Shown here piece after piece: positions 46,461 to 56,105 of a stretch of 64,000 nt of DNA (the stretch's first letter is position 1; every line of letters starts with the position of its first letter). Origin of the DNA: Mixophyes australis (taxonomy: Eukaryota > Chordata > Amphibia > Anura > Limnodynastidae); contig JAVHZZ010000001.1 of assembly GCA_036250195.1 (NCBI GenBank), positions 377,066,707 through 377,130,706 of the forward strand, given 5' to 3'. The position numbers and the translations under genes were made by a program. The notes below the pieces were generated by a model that saw only the letters and a list, made by a program, of their open reading frames with translations, had not been told where the DNA came from and searched no databases.

Positions 46461-46828
46461 CCTCCCGCCCGGTTTTGTTTACATACCTTCCTCTCAGCTC
46501 TCTCCTGTCCGCTCTTCAGCTGCCTTCCAGGACCTGTACTGATCACATGTGCCGTGCGCAGCGTCCAGTGAACGGTCAGTGCACTGACTGATCGAACCGG
46601 CCCTACTGACCATCGGCCCTTCTGCCATTTGCCAGAAGTGCCAGATGGTCAGTCCGGCCCTGTTCTCAAGCTTTGAGTTCCCAACCCTGAAGCAACGGAC
46701 ATCTTGAAGAGTTTGACAATGGGCATGACTCTTTCAAAATGGCTTCTGAAATGTGGACACTTATATAAAGAATAGTTTCTCCATAGTGTTTTTGTTAGGG
46801 CTGAGTCCCACTGAAGATACTGATCACA

Positions 46829-47018
46829 GCTCTCTTTCTCCTCCTTCCTGCACAAACTCTTCCTGTTACTCCCCCAGCCAATCAGGGCCTTCATCCTCCT
46901 CCTGTCAATCACTCCTGGGCACAAGTTTTCAGGAGCACAATTAACCCCTTGTAGCCCTGCATTTTAAAAGCATTTATGCACTCCTCTGTGCTGTTCAACA
47001 GGGCTTTGGGGTACCACA
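46829..47018 (-). repeat. 3' LTR, truncated (first about 190 bp of U3)
   Basis: Matches 50719-50908 almost base for base from TGTGGTACCCCAAAGCCC (minus strand, start 47018) to about 46829, where homology stops inside a CT-rich run. The remaining 1.2 kb of the LTR, including its polyadenylation site, is absent, and unrelated sequence (46671-46828) follows. Confidence 0.85.
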
Positions 47019-47036
47019 TTCACCCCCGCTTTTTCA
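47019..47036 (-). promoter_or_regulatory. Polypurine tract
   Basis: On the minus strand GAAAAAGCGGGGGTGAA lies immediately before the LTR start TGTGGTACC, as required for plus-strand DNA priming in LTR retroelements. Confidence 0.82.
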
Positions 47037-47297
47037 GGTGCGTGTCCTCACGCATTAAAACATAAAGGTGGTTGTTCTTTATCAACTCAAATCACACATC
47101 TACAACAGTTATAATGGCAAACATTTTCAATGACAGCAGTTTTAATATACATTATATACAACAGTTTCAGTAGATCTCTAATCCTGATATTGCCAATAGT
47201 AGCTCGAAAGGGTCAGTGGGCAGCTGAGGCAAAGTCCCTTCGCCATCGTCTGGTTCTTCGTCCCAGTCATCCCTTGATGTTTCTTCTGGCCCTTGGT

Positions 47298-47464
47298 CTA
47301 GCCTGGGGCGGAGCTTGATATGGGTTCGGCCGTAATCACATACGGGTTCAACTTCCACTTGGGATCCAGCTTACTCCGGGGTTGATTATTCTTCTTGAGG
47401 ATGATGCTCCTTTCTGGCAGCCGACAGGCCTGCGCATCCCGGTCGTAGTCTTTCTTCTGCCGTT
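47298..47464 (-). pseudogene. Integrase C-terminal tail of the Gypsy pol gene
   Basis: The minus-strand frame that leaves the Y-box segment reads [20 protein letters not shown], then [17 protein letters not shown] and PYVITAEP. This is the familiar C-terminal region of Ty3/Gypsy integrases, an RQKxxYD...A block, a strand with (V/I)LxKN, then KLxPKWxxxPYVI. It is in the same frame as the downstream part of the Y-box segment, so the junction is in frame. The stop lies at 47298; a neighbouring frame stays open to 47167 and may hold the original end. The DDE integrase core and zinc finger are absent. Confidence 0.75.
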
Positions 47465-47868
47465 TGTAGAAGATTGGAGGAGGGCGCCTGCGCTGGACAG
47501 GTCTCTGCTGAGAGGACACTTCCTCTGCTCTCACTCCCTCGCTTACTTGCTCTGCACTTACTTCTCCACCAGATTCAACAGCATTCTCTCCTCTTGGCCG
47601 GTAGAAACGTCTGCGGAACCTTTGTTGGTAGGGTGCAAATCTGCTTCCTTTTACTGGTACACCACCAGGGCCAGTCACGTTTGCTGCCTCGGCACCCTTC
47701 TCTCCCTCCACAACATCAAATTCCACAGTCTCCCCGTCTCCAACACTTCCGTGGGTTATTTCGCTTTATTGCTGTCTGGTGGACAAAGACATCTTCTTTG
47801 GTGTCATCTCTGTTGATGAAGCCATATCCATTCCGCACATTAAACCACTTGACAGTGCCCAAAACCTT
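47465..47868 (-). pseudogene. ybx2-like: Captured Y-box protein segment (cold-shock domain and start of basic tail), probably YBX2-like
   Basis: Starting at [18 protein letters not shown] (about 47868) the sequence is an unmistakable Y-box cold-shock domain, with the RNA-binding [11 protein letters not shown] (RNP1) and DVFVHQTAI (RNP2) motifs intact. It continues through [20 protein letters not shown] and then [19 protein letters not shown] and [13 protein letters not shown], the start of the alternating basic/aromatic tail. The GSRFAP...RRRFYRPR wording recalls the germ-cell form YBX2/FRGY2 better than YBX1. The host gene is spread over several exons, but here it is continuous, so it came from mRNA. 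An apparent 11-nt deletion after NNPRK (near 47746) shifts the frame inside the domain. Host Y-box proteins package maternal mRNA in germ cells. Confidence 0.92.
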
Positions 47869-48357
47869 TACATGGGGACCAGCGGACTTTTGATGACCTT
47901 GTAGGAGCCGAACAGTATGTTGAAAGCCCTGATGACCGGGGGACGCCGCTTGGGTTAATTTACCCTTTAAAGTCGCCACTAGCTCATCCGGGCATCTTTG
48001 CAGCACATTCATCCCCAGGATGATGGGGGCTATGTTCCCTTCAGAGGGGGCGGTGACGAGACAGCCTTGTCTTGGCAACAAGGTCGCTCCGATCTGGATG
48101 TCCGCTTCCCAATACCCTTCACACGCAATCTTGAGGCTGTTACTGGCGGTCAGCCGCAGCCAGGTTGGGGGTGGTGATAACAGCTGCTCTTTGCCCCAAT
48201 ACTTGTGGAATGTAGGTAGCCGGATGGTCGTAATCTGCGACCCCGTGTCAAGCATAGCCAGAGTCTCCACTCCATTGATTGTAACGGGTAACGTGGGACA
48301 TTGTCCGATGAACTGGGGCCTCCAGTTTTCTGGATCCGGATCTATTCCCGGGGCTCG
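47716..48357 (-). CDS. Retrotransposon protease fused in frame to a Y-box cold-shock domain
   Basis: This frame overlaps the end of gag in the -1 frame, the usual arrangement for gag-pol frameshifting. The aspartic protease has the active-site motif [12 protein letters not shown] (about 48250) and the flap-side motif IILGMNVLQ (about 48010). After a short linker (GHQKSAGPH) the frame passes without interruption into the cold-shock domain KVLGTVKWF...IKRNNPRK and ends at 47716, just after the apparent 11-nt deletion. An element RNA could thus have produced a Gag-protease-cold-shock fusion. I first met this as two frames, and the fusion is read directly from one continuous frame. Expression is unknown. 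The protease would process Gag; the cold-shock part could bind RNA. Confidence 0.88.
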   Translation of the reverse strand, partial: RAPGIDPDPENWRPQFIGQCPTLPVTINGVETLAMLDTGSQITTIRLPTFHKYWGKEQLLSPPPTWLRLTASNSLKIACEGYWEADIQIGATLLPRQGCLVTAPSEGNIAPIILGMNVLQRCPDELVATLKGKLTQAASPGHQGFQHTVRLLQGHQKSAGPHVKVLGTVKWFNVRNGYGFINRDDTKEDVFVHQTAIKRNNPRKCWRRGDCGI

Positions 48358-49424
48358 CCCCGAGATTCGGCCCTCAATCTCGGGGTGTCGGAGTTTAAAT
48401 GTTCATTTTGGCCGCAGTTTCGTTCTATGTGTCCTATCCCATGGCACCAGCGGCATATCGGGCGCCCTTGACTATCAAATTGGTTGGGCGATCGCCGTAC
48501 ATACTCGCAAGGTGGTTCCCACCTGCCTTGGGCTGGTCTTTGTCTTTCGGGCCTCCACTCTGGTTCCCCGTAGGTGGGTGCCGGTGGCCTCGCCATTTGG
48601 CGCATCTCTCGCTGAATTTCTGCCATTCCGACGGCCAGCTCCTCCATTTGCTCTTTGAGCATTTGCATTGGGTCTCCAGTGGGATACTGACCGCTCTGTA
48701 TTACCGATTCTTGGGCCCGTGTTGATTTTTCTGTGCTGCTTGCCATGGCTCCCCTCGAGCTTGCGCTTTCTCTGAAGCCCACCAATTCTGGGTATTCTTC
48801 CTCCCTTCTCCGTTGGTTACTGACAATGGCGATGGCGGTCTCTTTAAACTCTCGGAAGGTTTTGCCTGGCATCTGTGCCTTCATCAGTCGTAGCTGAATC
48901 TTAACAATTTCTTGGGCGACTCCTTCTACGAACTGTACGGTCAGGGCTTCGTCCGCGTTTCGTACTTCCTCTTTGTCCACTGCCTGAATGGCTCGTAGCA
49001 TCTCTTGTAGGCTCAGGGCATAGTCCCGCAGTGTCTCGTTCGGTTGTTGCTTGCGAGCATATAATTTCATGTTCAGCTCCGGAAGAGTTCTTGTCTCAAA
49101 CGTTGTGGAAATTTTTTTTAAAACTTGTGCCGCTTCTTTCTTGTCGTCCCTCGGCCATGAGATTACTTCTCTGAGCGCCGACCCTGTGAGTTGCCCTATT
49201 AAGATCTCCACTTTCTGCTGTTCATTCAACGGGTATAGCCGGAACATGGATTCTAGTTTGTTCTTGAATTCTGTGAATGAAGTCGCCTGTAGCTTGTCGT
49301 CGTCTCCGCTGTACTTCGGGAGCCATGGGGCCCCGAAATAGTACGGTAGGTTTATGGGCATATTTGGTGTTGCTGCTGGGGCGGCCTGTTCTGGGTTTTG
49401 TGGCCCTGCCGGTTGCTGATCCAT
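48342..49424 (-). CDS. Retrotransposon Gag polyprotein, intact 360-codon frame
   Basis: The frame runs unbroken from an ATG 64 bases after the 5' LTR to a stop at 48342. It has a proline-rich N-terminus and a capsid-like region with [20 protein letters not shown] and a [13 protein letters not shown] helix (residues about 55-90). A second helical region follows with [16 protein letters not shown] (about 150-170), then a charged/proline-rich linker. A single CCHC zinc knuckle [14 protein letters not shown] (about 324-337) closes it. This is the organisation of Ty3/Gypsy Gag (retrotransposon_gag family). It forms particles and packages element RNA in the cytoplasm. An intact gag next to a gutted pol suggests a defective but packageable element. 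Confidence 0.9.
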   Translation of the reverse strand: MDQQPAGPQNPEQAAPAATPNMPINLPYYFGAPWLPKYSGDDDKLQATSFTEFKNKLESMFRLYPLNEQQKVEILIGQLTGSALREVISWPRDDKKEAAQVLKKISTTFETRTLPELNMKLYARKQQPNETLRDYALSLQEMLRAIQAVDKEEVRNADEALTVQFVEGVAQEIVKIQLRLMKAQMPGKTFREFKETAIAIVSNQRRREEEYPELVGFRESASSRGAMASSTEKSTRAQESVIQSGQYPTGDPMQMLKEQMEELAVGMAEIQREMRQMARPPAPTYGEPEWRPERQRPAQGRWEPPCEYVRRSPNQFDSQGRPICRWCHGIGHIERNCGQNEHLNSDTPRLRAESRGEPRE

Positions 49425-49465
49425 TTTTCACTGAGGGTATTACTCTCCTGATGCACTCGGATCCT

Positions 49466-49486
49466 GTTCGGTTTGATGCCAAAGTT
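49466..49486 (-). promoter_or_regulatory. Candidate tRNA primer-binding site
   Basis: Directly downstream of the LTR end on the minus strand, after a short TAAACTT spacer, lies TGGCATCAAACCGAACAG. It begins with TGG, the complement of a tRNA CCA end. The matching tRNA was not identified. Confidence 0.5.
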
Positions 49487-49488
49487 TA

Positions 49489-50908
49489 TGTGGTGGTCGA
49501 GTACTGATGGGAAATCCTTCCCTTACCTTGTCTCCCAGATACGAGTTAGGTTCTTTTCTCTTTTGGATATCCGGTGGTCAGGAGATAAATACTTCAATGA
49601 AAGGGACAAAGATTGGTCAAACAACTTGATTTTATTGAGAATGTGGTAAGGATAGTTTTGGTAAGCCACCGCGCCACTGACCCCTTCAGCTCAATAGTAA
49701 TGACAAAATAATGCGTCTGATCAGCATAGAGCACAATAGCATTTAACATATAACATACACCTGGTGAGTATAAGGCAGAATAACGATAACATCTTCAATA
49801 CACATTGTCTAATAAGGCACACTGATAATCACAGTTACTACTTTCACGTTAACAATATCTGACTGGTGATGATGCAATAACCATCAATAATAACCCATCA
49901 AGACTCTTACGGTCACTACCGCGCCCACTAGAGGGCTACTTCTTATTCAGGTGTTTGGGGTACCGTGCTATTCCCTATGGGTCAGGCGCCCCACTTTTAG
50001 CATCTACTGCTGAGTTAACTTGAATTGCAGCGGTACCACTAACACTGAATGTCACACCTTCAATATTAATAAATCAATTCTTAGGTAAATCACATAACAT
50101 TAACATCATCTAAAACATTTGGTGCACCAATATTATCCCTGGTAACGTTACCATATTTTCCACTCAGTCCTGGGCTGACCTGTGCACAGGAATTTGGGTA
50201 GTGTTCCAATGTCCTGCAGAGGTTTCCATCAAGGGTTAAGTATTATAGTAGAAAGCAGAGCTGTTGCTCATTTCAGCCACAAGATGGCGCTGTTCTCTCA
50301 ACAGTCAATGAATCTCTATCAGCACATGTACTCTGCAGCAGGGTATAATGTCCAGATATCAGCACACACACACAGGATATAGCTGGAACGACCGTCTTAA
50401 TTATTCCCTGCAGCCTGTGTATAGGTATGATCTGGGGGAAAAGCTCTCACAATCCTTCCTTGTACAAGAATGCAATGTCAGTTTTGGATAGATTCTCTCA
50501 TCACTCTTCCACCTGACACTGGGGTGTGTGCAATACACTACAGGCTAGGGTTTTACCTGGAGACGGTTCTGCAGTTAGTGGAGATTGTCTTTGGCGCGCC
50601 ACTGCGTGTCCCCATCTGTTCTCCGTCTGCTTTGCTGGCAATGTCACATTTCTGGCAGCAGCTTATCTTCTCTCTGCTCGGCTGCACATTCTCCCCCTTG
50701 TTCCTTCTACCATGCTGCTCTCTCTCTCTCCTCTTTCCTGCACAACCTCTTCCTGTTACTCCCCCAGCCAATCAGGGCCTTCATCCTCCTCCTGTCAATC
50801 ACTCCTGGGCACAAGTTTTTAGGAGCACAATTAACCCCTTGTAGCCCTGCATTTTAAAAGCGTTTATGCACTCCTCTGTGCTGTTCAACAGGGCTTTGGG
50901 GTACCACA
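49489..50908 (-). repeat. 5' LTR, 1420 bp
   Basis: On the minus strand it begins TGTGGTACCCC and ends CGACCACCACA, the TG...CA rule. The first 190 bp are repeated at 46829-47018. An AATAAA signal at 49636-49631 lies about 145 bases before the end, fitting a short U5. The primer site and gag follow directly. Confidence 0.85.
49631..49636 (-). promoter_or_regulatory. LTR polyadenylation signal AATAAA
   Basis: AATAAA in CTCAATAAAATCAAG on the minus strand, placed near the end of the 5' LTR as expected for the R/U5 boundary. The equivalent site is missing from the truncated 3' LTR, so element transcripts would lack their own 3' processing site. Confidence 0.6.
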
Positions 50909-51290
50909 ATTTGTGTGTTCTTTGGCAATGCACAAATAGTTGTTGGTTTACAAAATTACAGGGCAAAAAGTTAAAGCGTTCAAAAGTCCTGGGTGGCCAT
51001 AATTGAATCAGATAATGGGTAAATTGAGGATTTCTAGAGGGGGAAGGGGGGTTTCCAGATTTTGCAACAAAGAAAACAAAATCTTCTCATAATAAGCCTG
51101 CAACAGGCACTTTGTTGTACTGAAATTGTTTTACTATAAAAAACAAGGTAGTGCAACATGTTATATAATAACAAAACTGAGACTAACAATGTAAACAATT
51201 CTTTGTGACCTTTAGCTGGACTAAAGGGAGTAACAATCATCACTGTTTGACATCTGTCTTCTTCCCCCCTATGCAGATTTGGGTCTGAAT
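50909..51290. other. No recognisable feature
   Basis: AT-rich sequence flanking the LTR; no feature supported. Confidence 0.5.
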
Positions 51291-51500
51291 ACAGAGGAAT
51301 GTTAGGGCTTAGCTGTATACAGAAGGTAAAGTCTGGCTGCAGTGAGAGGTTAGGGGTCGGGCTGCAGTGGGCAGGTTAGAATCTGACTGCAGGTGGAGGT
51401 TAGGTGTGGCTGCAGGGGAAGGTTAGGGTCTGGCTGCAGGGGAAGGTTACAGTCTGGCTGCAGGGAGAGGTTAGGGTCTGGCTGCAGTGGGAGGTTAGGA

Positions 51501-52020
51501 CATACTTGCCAACTCTCCCTGAATGTCAGGGAGACTCCTTGATATAGGGATGATTTTCCTCACTCCCTGAAGAGTCTGGCATTCTCTTTGATGCTGAGCC
51601 AGTACAAGACGTGATACAAGAGGCATGATGACACAGTTCAGAAATTGTGTAATATGTCCATGTATTGATGCCTATGGGGGTGGCCATTTTCATGGAGACC
51701 AAGATTCAATAAAAGACTGACAGGTAAAACATGACTTCAGTAATGGAGACAGAAATGTAAAAGACACTTCAGTCTCTAGAGATTCATTAGCTGCTTTTCT
51801 TTAACCCATAGTTGCCTACTCTCCTGGAATGTCCGGGAGACTCCCGCATTTCTTGGAGACCTCCCGGGAGAGTAGGGTAACCTCCCGGTTTCTCGCCCCC
51901 GCAAAAGATAAGGGGAGGGGCTTAATTATGCAAATATCGCATCATCTTAGTGATGCAATTCACAAGCCCTCCTCTCCCCGGGATCTCCCTGAAGTCAACG
52001 AGGAAAAGTTGGCAAATAAG
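51501..52020 (+). mobile_element. hAT-like MITE, 520 bp, exact 8-bp target duplication in the minisatellite
   Basis: GGTTAGGA, part of the array unit, flanks the element on both sides (51493-51500 and 52021-52028). Ends are CATACTTGCCAACT and, read inward, CTTATTTGCCAACT. A second internal end (ATAGTTGCCTACTCTCCTGG, 51810) shows it is built from two modules. No coding capacity. Confidence 0.85.
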
Positions 52021-53157
52021 GGTTAGGATCTGGATGCAGCGAGAGGTTAGGGTCTGGCTGCAGGGGGAGGTAAGGGTCTGGCTGCAGTGAGAGGTTAGGG
52101 TCTGGCTGCAGTGAGAGGTTAGGGTCTGGCTGCAGTGAGAGGTTAGGATCTGGCTGCAGTGGGAGGTTAGTGTCTGGCTGCAGTGAGAGGTTAGGGTCTG
52201 GCTGCAGTGGGAGGTTAGGATCTGGCTGCAGTGAGAGGTTAGGATCTGGCTGCAGTGGGAGGTTAGGGTCTGGCTGCAGTGGGAGGTTAGGGTCTGGCTG
52301 CAGTGGGAGGTTAGGGTCTGGCTGCAGTGGGAGGTTAGGATCTGGCTGCAGTGAGAGGTTAGAGTCTGGCTACAGGGGGGAGGTTAGGGGGTTAGGGCCT
52401 GGCTGCAGTAAGAGGTTAGGGGCTGGCTGCAGTGAGAGGTTAGAGTTTGGCAGCAGGGGGAGGTTAGAGTCTGGCTACAGGGGAATGTTAGAGTGTGGCT
52501 GCAGGGGGAAGGGTAGGGTCTGGCTTCAGGGGAAGGCTAGGGTCTGGCTGCTGCAGGCAGAGGTTAGGGTCTGGATGCAGGGTCAGAGGTTAGGGTCTGG
52601 CTGTATTGACAGGTTAAAACCTGGCTGCAGGGGGAGGTTAGGGGCTGGCTGCAGTGAGAGGTTAGAGTTTGTCAGCAGGGAGAGATTAGGGTCTGGCTGC
52701 AGGGTTAGGTTAGGGTCTGGCTGCTGCAGGCAGAGGTTAGGGTCTGGCTTCAGGATGTGGTTAGGGTCTGGATGCAGGCGCAAGTTAGGGTCTGGCTGTA
52801 GTGATAGGTTAGTGCCCGGCTGCTGGGGGAGGTTAGTGTCTGGCTGCAATTGAGGTTAGGGTCTGGTTGCAGAGGATAGTTAGGATCTGGCTGCAGTGAG
52901 AGGTTAGGGTCTGGCTGCAGGGGGGAGGGTAGGGTCTGGCTTCAGGGAGAGGTTAGGGTCTGGCAGCTGCAGATGGAGGTTAGGGTCTGGATGCAGGGGC
53001 AGTTGAGGGTCTGGCTGTAGTGATAGGTTAGGATTTGGCTGCAGGGGGCAGGGTAGGGTCTGGCTTTAGGTGGAGGTCAGGGTCTGGCTGCTGCAGGCAG
53101 AGGTTACGGTCTGGATGAAGAGGCAGGTTAGGGTCTGGCTGCAGGGGAGAGGTTAGC

Positions 53158-53763
53158 GCATACTTGCCAACTTTTCCTTGTTGGCTTCAGGGAGATCCAG
53201 GGGAGGTGGGCGTGTGGGGGCGGGACTTGATGAATCTCATCATTTTGGCTCTGCCCCCTAAATGATTGTCACAATTTTGGGCAATTACAGCAGGGGGCAG
53301 GGCTAAAATGACACAATATTTTCATCATTAAGCCTCTCCCCTTAATCTTTTGCGGGGGCGAGAACCGGGAGGTTACCCTACTCTCCCGGGAGGTCTCCAA
53401 GAAATGCGGGAGCCTCCCGGACAATCCAGGAGAGTAGGCAACTATGGGTTAAAGAAAAGCAGCTAATGAATCTCTAGAGACTGAAGTGTCTTTTACATTT
53501 CTGTCTCCATTACTGAAGTCATGTTGTCTTACCTGTCAGTCTTTGATTAAATCTTGGTCTCCATGAAAATGGCCACCTCCATAGGCATCAATATGTAGAC
53601 ATAGGACACAGTTTCTGAACTGTGTCATCATGCCACAGATGGCGACGCCAACTACGTCTTGTACTGGCTCAGTATCAGGGAGAGTGCCAAACTCTTCAGG
53701 GAGTGAGGGAGATCACCCCTATTTCAGGGAGTCTCCCTGACATTCAGGGAGAGTTGGCAACTA
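53158..53763 (-). mobile_element. Inverted second copy of the same MITE, about 606 bp
   Basis: Read on the minus strand it matches 51501-52020 in module order: ATAGTTGCCAACTCTCCCTG at 53763, the GAATCTCTAGAGACTGAAGT block, then the CTCCCGGGAGAGTAGGGTAA block. It carries an extra stretch near 53200-53330. Its outer end is CATACTTGCCAACT. Clear target duplications could not be fixed because the flanks are repeats. Confidence 0.85.
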
Positions 53764-53775
53764 TTGGGAGGTTAT

Positions 53776-54417
53776 GGTCCAGTAATGTTCCACAATGAAT
53801 AGCAGGAGAACAATTAACCTGCAATGGGAATTTCTATGACCGTTAACTTGGAAAGGCTGCAGATGAGTTTCAGCAATCGTTTAATCTTCTCTATTAGGAG
53901 AGATTCACTTGAAAAAGGACAATTTTTAGTTCACAGGGAAAAAACAATTTGAAAGTCTTAACTCACTTTGAGAAATATCCTCTACTGCTCTGATAGCTGA
54001 TGTCATGCCTCAAGGACCCCTGTGTCCTGCGCGCTGCCTGTATACTTGGATCAGACCTCTCCTCACAGATGTGGGGAGGGGAGGAGTCACCAGACAGTGT
54101 GGAAATGCCATTCAACTGACTGCAGCTCGTTCTCTGTGCAGATCATGTGACAAAAGTGGCTCATCCACTTTTTTCTGGGCTAAGCACTTCCAACACCACC
54201 GGCTACTCCACACCCCCCTTAACAGACAGTACTGCAACACCCTGGCCCTCACACACAAAACATTGGCAAATTCAGGAGAAAATTTGCGCTTGCAAATTGC
54301 TAATTTAGAAGTGCTGTTATGCCATACCGTCGTATATCTGCACATTTCGAGCACTGATCATAAGTGTGAGCTATCATATTATTTCCACTGCCGGGGTGAA
54401 ATGAAACAGCTATTAAA
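53776..54417. other. Unannotated stretch
   Basis: A 143-codon open frame at 54005-54436 has no recognisable domain and crosses into the duplicated host segment, so it is not called. Nothing else supported. Confidence 0.4.
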
Positions 54418-54544
54418 AAGTATGCTTTTATACTAACATATAATGGTCTCCCAATTCATTTAGGTTTTTATACATGGTGTTTACTGAATACTTTATCCAA
54501 AACTTACATCTATATCTCTGTAACACCCCCTATTGTGTTGCTGT

Positions 54545-55121
54545 CAGGGTTGCCAACTCTGAAATGAAAAACAAGCAACCGCTAAGTGAAAAACAAGCCC
54601 AAACAATCCTAAAAAGAGCCCAAAAAAGCCAAAAGTTAATTATTTTTTATTTATGATGCAGATATCAAGATAATATTAATAGTAATGGGATCTGCAGCAG
54701 TTTCTGCAGTTATAGTAACTAAAGATGAAGACTCAGGAGTTATAGCTGCACTTTAGGGGTTTGTTTCCTCTGTACACTACAATATATCTCTAGCTTTATA
54801 CTATAATTATACACATCATGTTCTGTCTGGTCACATATATACTCTCTATATCTACTTCATACAACACAGACAGGCTCCCCTAAGAGGAGCCAACGCTGAA
54901 GTTTACCTACCAACATCTGATATCACGCCCACATTAGAGACCAGCAACGTCCTTACACTGACTAAAGCGTTGTTATTATATACAAGGCAATAAAGTTTTT
55001 TTTAAAAAAATAAAATGTTGTGAAGTCCAAAAACCGCAACCCGCGGCCACCAGAAAAACCCTGCAACTCTGAAAAAATACAAGCCCAATTCCGCTTGTTA
55101 TAAGCGGAATTGGCAACTATG
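54545..55121. mobile_element. hAT-like MITE, 577 bp
   Basis: Ends CAGGGTTGCCAACTCTG and, read inward, CATAGTTGCCAATTCCG. Flanking octamers are GTTGCTGT (54537-54544) and GTTGTTGT (55122-55129), a target duplication with one mismatch. It contains many AAAACAAGCCC-type words and no transposase. It splits a block that is continuous in copy III of the host segment. Confidence 0.8.
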
Positions 55122-55129
55122 GTTGTTGT

Positions 55130-56105
55130 TCACACCTCCCAGTGACTGAATGTGTGGCCTAGCACTAGGACCCTGAGTAGACCCAGCCGCAATGTTGCTT
55201 AGCAACATAAGGCTAGTATAAGGGGATGAGAACCTGTGTGGAAAGGGACAGCCAGGGACCCAGGACAGAGGGGCGGAGGTCCAGAGACCCCCTTGTAATC
55301 TGGGGAACTGGTCCATCACCTGCTGCCACTGGGGGCCATAGTACAGCATCACTGACATAATACTAGTGATATGAGACAAATTTCAGGGATAAATTACTTC
55401 AGAAAGTGACAGGATGATAGAAAAGAGATGCAGCAAACAATTGAAGGGGTTGAGAGATGATACCCCCAGACAGAAGGGATGAGAGATAATACTGTGGGCA
55501 GAGGAGGGGAGAGAGATAATACCCCCACAGAGGAGGACTGATAGATAATACCCTCGCAGAGGAGGTGTGAGATATAATACCCCGCAGGGATGAGGGTGAG
55601 CTAAAAAGCCACCATTTTAAATGTGATAGCCCTATTAATATTCTGTGCATGTAGCCATTAAGAACTGTGCAGGAGAAGACAGGAGATGTATATACTGTAC
55701 ATATTTATTTAATCACCACAACTGATTAGTAATGTGCTGGAGTGAAGAAGGAATGTAGTTTATTTTGCAATATAGAAATGATCTGGTGCCCAAATTATTG
55801 AGACATCTAATTGCATCACCTGTGTCCCAACATCTTCACAGAGACTCTGTAAACATAACCTGCATGTGCAGGGACTCTCTATTCATCTACATCCACGCCA
55901 GGAGCTAGCCAGAGCTGAGAAGGAGGTGCACTGACTAACCTGTGCACCTCAACATTACACACTGTGCTGGGGTCACAAAATTGTACATCTATACCTCTAA
56001 TCAAAGAAGCCTGGTACATCCCAATGTACGTACGCTGGAGGTTAAGAACATAGTATATAATAATATTGCACTGTTTTGTGCTTACCCTTTTGTTTTCTCC
56101 ATCAA
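55130..56105. other. Unannotated stretch, partly copy II flank
   Basis: 55440-55600 holds a few degenerate units of GAGAGATAATACCCCC. From about 55975 the sequence matches copy III near 61330. No gene recognised. Confidence 0.45.

Larger units (their letters stand above)
44507..46662. mobile_element. Non-autonomous hAT-like element, 2156 bp, exact 8-bp target duplication
   Basis: TTCTCAAG lies directly outside both ends (44499-44506 and 46663-46670). The terminal repeats CAGGGCCGGACTG are perfect over 13 bp. The interior has no transposase. It contains a block shared with 3790-4140, a nested foldback MITE at 45318-45463 and a C-rich minisatellite at about 46088-46460. Confidence 0.94.
46829..50908 (-). 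mobile_element. Ty3/Gypsy-type LTR retrotransposon carrying a captured Y-box gene piece
   Basis: Order on the minus strand: 5' LTR (50908-49489), primer site, gag (49424-48342), protease, Y-box cold-shock segment, integrase C-terminal tail, purine tract and a truncated 3' LTR (47018-46829). Internal length is about 2.47 kb, against roughly 4.5 kb or more for a complete Gypsy interior. The missing part is reverse transcriptase, RNase H and the integrase core. The host segment has no introns and sits exactly where they should be, so capture probably happened during reverse transcription of a chimeric RNA. The element could only have moved with helper enzymes. No target duplication can be checked because the 3' LTR is broken. 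Confidence 0.88.
51291..53775. repeat. 24-bp minisatellite containing TTAGGG, interrupted by two MITEs
   Basis: Units GGTTAGGGTCTGGCTGCAGT followed by GAGA or GGGA repeat from about 51295 to 51500, from 52021 to 53157, and for one residual unit after 53763. The period is about 24 bp with frequent 1-10 bp changes in the G-rich spacer. Because 24 is a multiple of three, a 227-codon frame reading RLGSGCSE-type peptides results; it is not a gene. Each unit contains the vertebrate telomere hexamer once, probably by chance. Confidence 0.93.

Noticed and set aside
45912..46591. Three overlapping proline-rich open frames of about 180-220 codons
   Set aside because: All are readings of one C-rich minisatellite in three frames.
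52170..52853. 227-codon open frame of RLGSGC-type peptide repeats
   Set aside because: It is the 24-bp minisatellite read in a frame without stops. The array extends beyond it, varies in spacer length and has no start context or splice signals.
51295..53157. Interstitial telomere repeat
   Set aside because: TTAGGG occurs once per 24-bp unit and never as consecutive hexamers, so it is a minisatellite.
54005..54436. 143-codon open frame
   Set aside because: No domain or conserved copy; its end crosses into the duplicated segment, where copy III does not preserve it.
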